A DNA stretch of 9,254 bases from the NCBI GenBank assembly GCA_016210125.1, contig JACQUS010000340.1, positions 1-9,254 on the forward strand, written 5' to 3'. Source of the DNA: Chloroflexota bacterium. Lineage in GTDB: Bacteria > Chloroflexota > UBA6077 > FW602-bin22 > JACQUS01. The position numbers and the translations under genes are program-made. Under the pieces are notes generated by a model that saw only the letters and a list, made by a program, of their open reading frames with translations, made no database searches and had not been told where the DNA came from. The first letter of the stretch is position 1; every line of letters begins with the position of its first letter. Shown piece by piece: positions 1-5,615 of this stretch.

Positions 1-240
1 CCCCCTCTCCCGCGACGCGGGAGAGGGGGAAGAACCTGCCTCGGGGGACACCCCCGAACCCCCGCCAAGCGGCATCGCCGACTGCACCCCCGCCGTGGAA
101 ACAGCGGGTCCAGAGCGCGTGGTGCTTCCGCCCACCGCGCATTCCTTCCCCGCGTCGTGTGGCAGAGGGGGGCTAATGATGAGTTGGGGGGGTCCAGAGG
201 GGGCGTCGCCCCCTCTGGCGGGGCTTGGGGTGTCCCCAAA
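1..240. repeat. Expanded palindromic repeat cluster, linker 3, reaching the window edge
   Basis: The same hairpin types recur with about 120 extra bases between them. CCCCCTCTCCCGCG (1-14) pairs with CGCGGGAGAGGGGG (16-29). An additional hairpin TCGGGGG (41-47)/CCCCCGA (51-57) is present. AGAGGGGGC (196-204) pairs with GCCCCCTCT (208-216), loop GTC. TTGGGG (225-230) pairs with CCCCAA (234-239). The stretch 58-190 has no recognisable domain and is translated as low-complexity Ser/Gly/Pro sequence of the giant protein. Confidence 0.8.
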
Positions 241-3200
241 TTCCCGGCCTAGGCCGGGGACACCCAGCACGCGCGCCAGCAGGGCCTCGAGCTGCGGGAA
301 CAGCCGCTCCAACGCGAAGGCGCGGCAGTGCTCGCGGCCGCGCGCGACGTAGAAGTCGTAGAGCGCCGGGTTGCCGAGGAGGTCACGCAGATGGTCGGCC
401 CACACGTCCGCGTTGCGGTAGTCGCGGATGAGGACGCCGGCCTGGCCGACGGCCTCCGGCAGCCCGCCGACGTGGCTGGCGATGACCGGGATGCCGTTGG
501 CCATCGCCTCCAGCGGCGTGCGGCCGAACGGCTCCGGCCAGACGGCTGGGGCCAGCAGCACCTTCGTGACCGCGTAGAAGTCGCGCGGCTTGGTGTCCGG
601 CCAGTAGGCCAGGTTGTGGTGCAGGTCGAGACCGAATGCCTCCGGGCTGCCGCGCCCGACGACCAGGAAGCGCTCCTCCGGCATGCGCCGGGCGATCTCG
701 GCGAAGGTCTGCACGCCCTTCAGGAGCATCGCCGTGCACATGGTGATGTAGCGCCGCCCGGCCGGGTCAGCCGGGCCGACATAGTCAGGGCCGTAGTCCA
801 TCGGCTGGTACCAGACCACCGCGTCGCGGCCGTAGAACTCCTTGATCGTCCGCGCCATATGCTCCGAGCAGCAGTAGACGAGGTCGGCCTGCTCGACAGC
901 CCAGCGCTGCGCGCGCATGAAGTCGGCTCGCGGCAGCCAGTAGGGGCAGCGCGCGCACTGGCGGTCGCAGGTCATCATGGCCAGCGGCACGGGGCACACG
1001 TGCTCGTAGCTCATCACCGAGAGGAGCGCCGGCACGCCTAGGTCTTTGGCCGCCTGCACGGCCACCGGCGCGAAGTTGAGCTGCGTGATGACGACGTCGG
1101 GGCGGCTCTCGACGACCTCCCGGCGCAGCTCCGGCGGGCCGGGCACGACGCGCACCGGCACGCCGTTGTGCACGAAGCGCTGCGGCTCGCCGGTGCAGAC
1201 GGCCTCGACGGCGTAGCCGCGTCGCGCCAGCTCCTGCATGACCGTCTGGGCCGTGTGCTCGGCCCCGCCGAGCGCCGGCGCGTAGTACTGCGCGGCGAAG
1301 ACGACCTTGGGGCGCAGCCGCGCGGGCTCGGGACCGGGGACAGCTTGCACCTCTCCCCCCGACCCCCTCTCCCGCGCGGAGAGGGGGAGACGAGATGAAC
1401 TCGACGCCCTCGCGATGTCCGCGCCGGGGGAGTCCAGAGGGGGCTGTGCCCCCTCTAGCGGAGTTTGGGGTGTCCCCAACACTGGGGCGGGAGGGGGCTG
1501 CTGCCGCGCGCGCCAGCCGGCGATGGCCCGCGGGAAGACCTCCGCGCAGGCCGCGACCAGGTGGCGCACGTCGAAGCGCTCGGCCACCGTCTGCCGCGCC
1601 CGCGCGCCCAACCGCTGCGCCAGGTCGGAATCGTCGAGCAGGCGGCGGAGGCAGCGGCGCAGGTACGCCTCGTCGGCCGAGATGAAGCCGTTGTCGCCGT
1701 CGACGATGGGCGAGGTCGCATTTGCCCAACTCACCACCGGCATCCCGGTCGCCATCGCCTCCACGAGGCCCATGTTGTAGCCGTCCTCCCACTCCTCCAT
1801 CGTCACGTGCAAGTAGACGCGGTGGCGCTGGTAGGCCGCCAGCAGCGCGGCCTGGCTCGCCGCCGGCTGCGCGCCGGGCATGCCCGGGTTCAGGCCGACG
1901 ACGCGCTGCGGCAGCCCATCTACCAGCCGCGCCCGCAGGGCCGTGTTGAACATGTGCTCGCGCTCGCGCATCAGGTTGCCCACGGTGAGCACGGCGGCCT
2001 CCGAGCCGTGATAGCCGCCCCACTCGTCCAGCGCGACCGACACCGGCAGCACGTGACCGTCAAGCCCCCAGCTCGCCAGCTTGCTCGCCGAGATGGCGCA
2101 GAAGACGCCGCCGCGCGCCACCAGGAACTCGCGCACCATGGCGCGCACGAGCGGCGCCTGCTCGGCCTTGCCTCCGGCCTCGTTGAGCAGGCGGTTGTGG
2201 GCCAGGTAGATGGCCGGCAGGTCATAGTCGGCCAGGAAGCGCACGTCGTGCAGCGTCTGGGCGATCATCAGGTCATACGCGCCAGTGCGCAGGCGCTCCT
2301 GCACCTCGGCCTCGTCCTTCAGCAGCGTGACGTTGGGCGGGACGGCGCGCTGCTGCACCGGCCAGCCGCGGCCGTCGAGCCGCTGCGTCCAGTTCGGCAC
2401 CGCGAAGTCGTGGCCGGTGCGCGCCAGCAAGCAGAACGACGGCGCGTGCCAGTTGCAGGCGAAGATGCGCAGCCGCTGCGGCGCCGGCTGGGGTCCGGGG
2501 ACAGCTTGCACCTCTCCCCCCGACCCCCTCTCCGGCGCGGAGAGGGGGAGACGAGAGGAACTCGACGCCCTCGCGATGTCCGCGCCGGGGGAGTCCGGAG
2601 GGGGCACAGCCCCCTCTGGCGGGGTTTGGGGTCTCCCCAACACTGGGGCGGGATGGGGCTGCTGCCGCGCGCGCCAGCCGGCGATGGCCTGCGGAAAGAC
2701 CTCCGCGCAGGCCGCGACCAGGATGCGCACGTCGAAGCGCTCGGCCACCGTCTGCCGCGCCCGCACGCCCAGCCGCCGCGCCAGGTCGGGGTCGTCGAGC
2801 AGGCGGCGCAGGCAGCGGCGCAGGTATGCCTCGTCGGCCGAGACGAAGCCGTTGTAGCCGTCGACGATCGGCGATGTGGGATGCGCCCAGCTCACCACCG
2901 GCATTCCGGTCGCCATCGCCTCGAGGAGGGCCATGTTGTAACCGTCGTCCTGGCCTTCCATCGTGATGTGCAGGTAAACACGGTGGCGCTGGTAGGCCGC
3001 CAGCAGCTCGGCCTGGCTCTCGGCCGGGCGGCACTGGGGCAGACGCGGGTTCCAGCCGACGATGCGGTCAGGCAGGTCCTCGACCAGCCGCGCTCGCAGG
3101 CCCATGTTGAAGACCTCATCGCGCTCCACCAGCAGGTTGCCGACGGTGAGGACAGCCGGCTCGCTCCCGTGGTAGCCGCCCCACTCGTCTAGCGCCACCG

Positions 3201-3789
3201 CCACCGGCAGCACCGCGCCGCCAAGGCCCCAGCTCGCCAGCTTGCTCGCTGAGATGGCGGTGAACACGCCGCCGCGCTCGATCAAGAGCTGCTGGATCAC
3301 GGCGCGTTGGAGCGCTGCCCGCGCCGGGTCGCCGCCCGCGCCGACCAGCAGGTACGTGTGCGCGAGAAAGACCACCGGCAGATCGCACTCGCGAAGGAAC
3401 CGTGTGTCCTGGGGCGTCTGCGCGATGGCGAGATGGTAGTGCCCCGTCGCCAGCCGCGCGCGAGCCTCACCCTCGTCGTCGAGCAGCGTGATGTTCGGCG
3501 GCAGCGGGCGCTGGCGAAGGTTCCAGCCCCGGCCGTCGATGCGCTGCGTCCAGTTAGCCACCTCGAACTGGTGGCCGGTGCGGGCGAGCACGCACAGCGC
3601 CGGGACGTGCCAGATGAAGGAGAAGATGCGGAGGGAGTTGGCCTCACCCCCTTTCTCCCCCTCTCCGCAGGCGGAGACGTCGCCGGAGGCGACTCGCCCT
3701 GGCGAGGGGACGGGGGATGAGGTAGTCCCTCCACCGCTAGCCTCGACAGAGGGCGGCTGCACGAACCGGCCTGGGCCGAGATGCTCCAT
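1..3789 (-). CDS. Giant tandem GT4 glycosyltransferase, at least three modules (3' end outside window)
   Basis: One frame of 1263 codons runs from ATG 3789 to position 1 with no in-frame stop, so the protein is longer than the window shows. Residues 1-52 are a low-complexity leader. Module 1 is residues 53-375 and module 2 is 440-762, equal in length. Both have NWTQR, DGRGW, PPN(I/V)TLL, ISASKLASWGL, a VALDEWGGYHGSE run, YQRHRVYLH, and DGYNM followed by EAMATGMPVVSW. Module 3 (827-1176) is a canonical GT4: QYYAPALGGAEHTAQ at the N-lobe, a Cys cluster at 932/941/945/948, and WPEPFGRTPLEAMANGIPV with the EX7E pair E1086/E1094. Modules 1 and 2 have Asp (D282, D669) instead of the first Glu of EX7E. 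Linkers 376-439, 763-826 and 1177-1263 are Pro/Ser/Gly-rich and encoded by palindromic repeats. No signal peptide or membrane segment is visible. The modules probably add successive sugars; whether the full fusion is made intact is inferred from the open frame. Confidence 0.85.
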   Translation of the reverse strand, partial: MEHLGPGRFVQPPSVEASGGGTTSSPVPSPGRVASGDVSACGEGEKGGEANSLRIFSFIWHVPALCVLARTGHQFEVANWTQRIDGRGWNLRQRPLPPNITLLDDEGEARARLATGHYHLAIAQTPQDTRFLRECDLPVVFLAHTYLLVGAGGDPARAALQRAVIQQLLIERGGVFTAISASKLASWGLGGAVLPVAVALDEWGGYHGSEPAVLTVGNLLVERDEVFNMGLRARLVEDLPDRIVGWNPRLPQCRPAESQAELLAAYQRHRVYLHITMEGQDDGYNMALLEAMATGMPVVSWAHPTSPIVDGYNGFVSADEAYLRRCLRRLLDDPDLARRLGVRARQTVAERFDVRILVAACAEVFPQAIAGWRARQQPHPAPVLGRPQTPPEGAVPPPDSPGADIARASSSSRLPLSAPERGSGGEVQAVPGPQPAPQRLRIFACNWHAPSFCLLARTGHDFAVPNWTQRLDGRGWPVQQRAVPPNVTLLKDEAEVQERLRTGAYDLMIAQTLHDVRFLADYDLPAIYLAHNRLLNEAGGKAEQAPLVRAMVREFLVARGGVFCAISASKLASWGLDGHVLPVSVALDEWGGYHGSEAAVLTVGNLMREREHMFNTALRARLVDGLPQRVVGLNPGMPGAQPAASQAALLAAYQRHRVYLHVTMEEWEDGYNMGLVEAMATGMPVVSWANATSPIVDGDNGFISADEAYLRRCLRRLLDDSDLAQRLGARARQTVAERFDVRHLVAACAEVFPRAIAGWRARQQPPPAPVLGTPQTPLEGAQPPLDSPGADIARASSSSRLPLSARERGSGGEVQAVPGPEPARLRPKVVFAAQYYAPALGGAEHTAQTVMQELARRGYAVEAVCTGEPQRFVHNGVPVRVVPGPPELRREVVESRPDVVITQLNFAPVAVQAAKDLGVPALLSVMSYEHVCPVPLAMMTCDRQCARCPYWLPRADFMRAQRWAVEQADLVYCCSEHMARTIKEFYGRDAVVWYQPMDYGPDYVGPADPAGRRYITMCTAMLLKGVQTFAEIARRMPEERFLVVGRGSPEAFGLDLHHNLAYWPDTKPRDFYAVTKVLLAPAVWPEPFGRTPLEAMANGIPVIASHVGGLPEAVGQAGVLIRDYRNADVWADHLRDLLGNPALYDFYVARGREHCRAFALERLFPQLEALLARVLGVPGLGREFGDTPSPARGGDAPSGPPQLIISPPLPHDAGKECAVGGSTTRSGPAVSTAGVQSAMPLGGGSGVSPEAGSSPSPASRERG
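1363..1480. repeat. Composite palindromic repeat cluster, linker 2
   Basis: Same architecture as the linker 1 cluster: CCCCCTCTCC (1363-1372) with GGAGAGGGGG (1378-1387), loop CGCGC; AGAGGGGGC (1436-1444) with GCCCCCTCT (1448-1456), loop TGT; TTGGGG (1465-1470) with CCCCAA (1474-1479), loop TGT. It is nearly identical to the linker 1 copy over its whole length, apart from scattered substitutions. Confidence 0.85.
2524..2640. repeat. Composite palindromic repeat cluster, linker 1
   Basis: Three hairpins in the DNA of linker 1: CCCCCTCTCC (2524-2533) with GGAGAGGGGG (2539-2548), a perfect 10-bp stem; GAGGGGGC (2598-2605) with GCCCCCTC (2609-2616), loop ACA; and TTGGGG (2626-2631) with CCCCAA (2635-2640), loop TCT. 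The whole cluster is translated in the giant gene as a Pro/Ser-rich linker. Confidence 0.85.
3642..3722. repeat. Palindromic repeat element inside the leader of the giant gene
   Basis: The outer arms are CCTCACCCCC (3642-3651) and GGGGGATGAGG (3712-3722), paired with one bulged A. Three inner hairpins follow in sequence: TCTCCGC/GCGGAGA (3662-3668/3671-3677), GTCGCC/GGCGAC (3679-3684/3688-3693) and CTCGCC/GGCGAG (3693-3698/3701-3706). It encodes residues about 23-49 of the giant protein, between the start codon and the first catalytic module. Confidence 0.7.
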
Positions 3790-3803
3790 CACATGCCTCC
3801 CTC
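3787..3803 (-). promoter_or_regulatory. Strong Shine-Dalgarno and TGATG stop/start overlap
   Basis: On the minus strand the stop TGA (3791-3789) of the 600-residue glycosyltransferase shares its last base with the ATG (3789-3787) of the next gene. GAGGGAGG (plus-strand cctccctc, 3796-3803) lies 6 bases before the ATG, a near-ideal ribosome site. An in-frame GTG directly precedes the ATG. This fixes the start of the giant downstream gene and implies translational coupling. Confidence 0.8.
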
Positions 3804-5591
3804 GGCGACGGCCAACGGAACGATCTGCGCCAGCAGGCCCTCCAACGGGCGCGCGGCGTCGCGGTAGTGCGGGCAGACCTGCGCCAGCGCCAGCCCCTCG
3901 CGGCAGACCGCGGCGCAGCGCTCCGCCTGCCCAACGAGGTAGAGCACGAGCGCCAGCCGCCGGCGCGTGCCAAAGTCCCAGGGCTGCCGCTCCAGCGCCG
4001 CCGCGTAGTCGTCCGCCGCCCCCAACGGATCGCCCAGGCGCTCCAGCGCAGCGCCGCGTGCGGCGTAGCCGCCCTCCAGGTCCGGCCGCGCGGCGATCGC
4101 CAGGGCGAACAGCTCGCGGGCGCGCTGCGCCAGCCCCTCCGCCAGCGCCAACTCGCCCAGGCGCCGCGCGCACTCCCAACGCAGCAAGCCCCCTAGCGCA
4201 CACCGTGCGCCCTCGGCGTCGCCGGCGTGCAGCGCCAGGGCGCGCTCCCACTCGACGCGCAGGGTGTCGTAGGCGTGCATGAAGCACCAGCCCTCGTCGC
4301 TTGGGGGGGCGTCCGGTGCGGCGCACAGCAGTCCCAGCGCCTCGCTGAGCGCAGCGGCGCCGGCCTCGCGCTGCCCCAGCGCCAGGCGCGCCAGCCCCAG
4401 GCTGGCCCACGCGAGCGCGTCGTCGGGCCAGCGCGCCAGAAGCGCCCGCCAGCCGGCCTCGGCCGCCTGGGCGTGCCGCGCCGCCTCGGCGGGCCGCTCG
4501 GCGCGCTCGTAGGCCGCAGCGAGCAGCGCCTCGGCCACGGCCAGGGCGTTGGCGTACGCCGGCTCGTCGGGCGCCAGGCGCGCCGCGGTGGCCAGCTCGT
4601 CGCGCGCCAGGTGCGGCACATAGCCGGTCTGCGCCAGCCAGCGCCCACTGTGGTAGTGGCGCGCGGCCACATCCAGCGCGGCCCAGCGCTCGCGCTGCGC
4701 ACGCAGCGCCGGCCAGTCCACCGCGGCCAGGCGGTCGAGGAGCGCCTGGAGATGCGCCGGGTAGCCCTCGCGCTGCACCCGCGCGTGCCCGGCCGCGGCC
4801 ACCCGCGCGCGCCGCGGCTCGTCCTCCAGATAGCGCTCCAGCAGGGCCTCGAAGTCGTCCTCGCCGTACAGCACGCACTCGACGCCGTCCCGGAAGATAT
4901 CGCGCACCTCGACGTTCTCGCGCTCCATAAACAGCAGCGCGCCGCAGGCCGGGGCTTCGTAGGCGCGCATGTTCATCTCGCCGCGGATCGACTTGTTGAC
5001 GACGATGCGGCTCTGGGCTACCGCCCGCGCGTACTCCTCGCCATAGAGGCCACCGAGGATAGCCACGCGGTAGCGCCCGGCGAAGCGCGCCAGGCGGGCC
5101 AGGAGGCGCGCGCGCTGGCGCTGCACGTCGTGGTTGAGGTTGCCGATGAAGAGCACGTCGTAGACCGGCGGCAGGTCGGGATAGGGGTGATGTACCGGCG
5201 GGTGGAAGGAGAAGTTCGCCCAGAAGGCGACGTTGGCATAGCCCAGCGCTTGGAAGCGCTCGACGCCGGCGCGGTCGGTGACGATATAGTCGCAGCGCGC
5301 CAGGTTCTGTCGCAGGGCGCTGAAGTTGAGGTTCCAGTCGCCGACGACGGCCACCAGCATGACTGGGCACTCGTCGAGCACCGGCCAGGGGCGGTACTCC
5401 GGCGACCACCAGACCACCACGTCGGGCCACCAGCCTGCCGGCGGCCGCGCCAGCAGCTCCTCCCAGCGCTCGCCGGGACGGTAGGTCAGCGCTTCATCGG
5501 GGCCGAAGCACAGCACGTCGTGGCCGCCGCGCGGCAGCGGCAGCAGTCGTTCGTGCTCCTCGGCCGTGAGCGGGCCAACGAGTACCTTCAC
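3789..5591 (-). CDS. CgeB-like glycosyltransferase with TPR-like C-terminal region
   Basis: The product is 600 residues, with no signal peptide or membrane segment. Residues about 1-290 form a CgeB-like GT-B glycosyltransferase (Glyco_trans_1_2). The N-terminal half has VVVWWSPEYRPWP and VAVVGDWNLNF. The C-terminal half has YDVLFIGNLNHDVQRQR at 144-160 and a SRIVVNKSIRGEMNMRAYE block at 194-212, followed by ACGALLFMERE and the FRDGVECVLYGEDDFEALL region. The latter block closely parallels the CgeB domain of the upstream 1036-residue protein, so the two are paralogous. Residues about 330-600 are Ala/Leu-rich helical repeats of TPR type (for example DALAWASLGLARLALGQREA and GYAARGAALERLGDPLGAAD). 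The start is GTG 5591, preceded by AGGTGA; no better in-frame start lies nearby. The stop overlaps the next gene's start. Family knowledge supports nucleotide-sugar-dependent glycosyl transfer; substrate unknown. Confidence 0.88.
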   Translation of the reverse strand: MKVLVGPLTAEEHERLLPLPRGGHDVLCFGPDEALTYRPGERWEELLARPPAGWWPDVVVWWSPEYRPWPVLDECPVMLVAVVGDWNLNFSALRQNLARCDYIVTDRAGVERFQALGYANVAFWANFSFHPPVHHPYPDLPPVYDVLFIGNLNHDVQRQRARLLARLARFAGRYRVAILGGLYGEEYARAVAQSRIVVNKSIRGEMNMRAYEAPACGALLFMERENVEVRDIFRDGVECVLYGEDDFEALLERYLEDEPRRARVAAAGHARVQREGYPAHLQALLDRLAAVDWPALRAQRERWAALDVAARHYHSGRWLAQTGYVPHLARDELATAARLAPDEPAYANALAVAEALLAAAYERAERPAEAARHAQAAEAGWRALLARWPDDALAWASLGLARLALGQREAGAAALSEALGLLCAAPDAPPSDEGWCFMHAYDTLRVEWERALALHAGDAEGARCALGGLLRWECARRLGELALAEGLAQRARELFALAIAARPDLEGGYAARGAALERLGDPLGAADDYAAALERQPWDFGTRRRLALVLYLVGQAERCAAVCREGLALAQVCPHYRDAARPLEGLLAQIVPLAVAEGGM

Positions 5592-5615
5592 GTGAGCACG
5601 TTCACCTGCGCGCCC
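5592..5615 (-). promoter_or_regulatory. Short intercistronic gap with ribosome binding site
   Basis: Only 24 bases separate the stop of the 1036-residue protein gene (TGA 5618-5616) from the GTG start of the next gene. On the minus strand AGGTGA (plus-strand 5602-5607) lies 10 bases before that GTG and is the best Shine-Dalgarno match. The spacing indicates co-transcription. Confidence 0.55.

Larger units (their letters stand above)
1312..3633 (-). repeat. 1161-bp in-frame tandem duplication (GT4 module plus linker, two units)
   Basis: Unit 1 is 3633-2473 and unit 2 is 2472-1312, each 387 codons, aligning without any gap in the glycosyltransferase module. By hand count, protein identity is about 65% over the first 161 residues, 73% over the next 107, 91% over the last 55 of the module, and about 89% over the linker. 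Duplication of one module together with its linker explains the equal lengths. The rising identity suggests later homogenisation of the C-terminal and linker part. Confidence 0.85.

Noticed and set aside
1363..1387. Hairpin as a Rho-independent terminator between separate genes
   Set aside because: The 10-bp stem is strong, but no T run follows on either strand. The same hairpin recurs inside the same open frame and no stop codon precedes it.
785..2023. Minus-strand open frame of 412 codons in another frame
   Set aside because: It is out of frame with the giant gene; its product is Arg/Ala/Gly-rich without motifs, while the alternative frame shows clear GT4 signatures across the same bases.
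2273..3034. Minus-strand open frame of 253 codons in another frame
   Set aside because: Shadow of module 1 and linker 1. The true frame carries the EAMATGMPVVSW-type motif here and continues without a stop.
1465..3192. Plus-strand open frame of 575 codons
   Set aside because: It is antisense to modules 1 and 2 and repeats only because the underlying DNA is duplicated. No domain motif is seen.
1312..3633. Tandem duplication as an insertion sequence or transposon
   Set aside because: The repeated unit encodes a glycosyltransferase; there is no transposase, and I saw no terminal inverted repeats with target-site duplication at the unit ends.
1..3722. Repeated palindromes as a CRISPR array
   Set aside because: The copies are far apart and unevenly spaced, with coding modules rather than short unique spacers between them; no cas genes are present.
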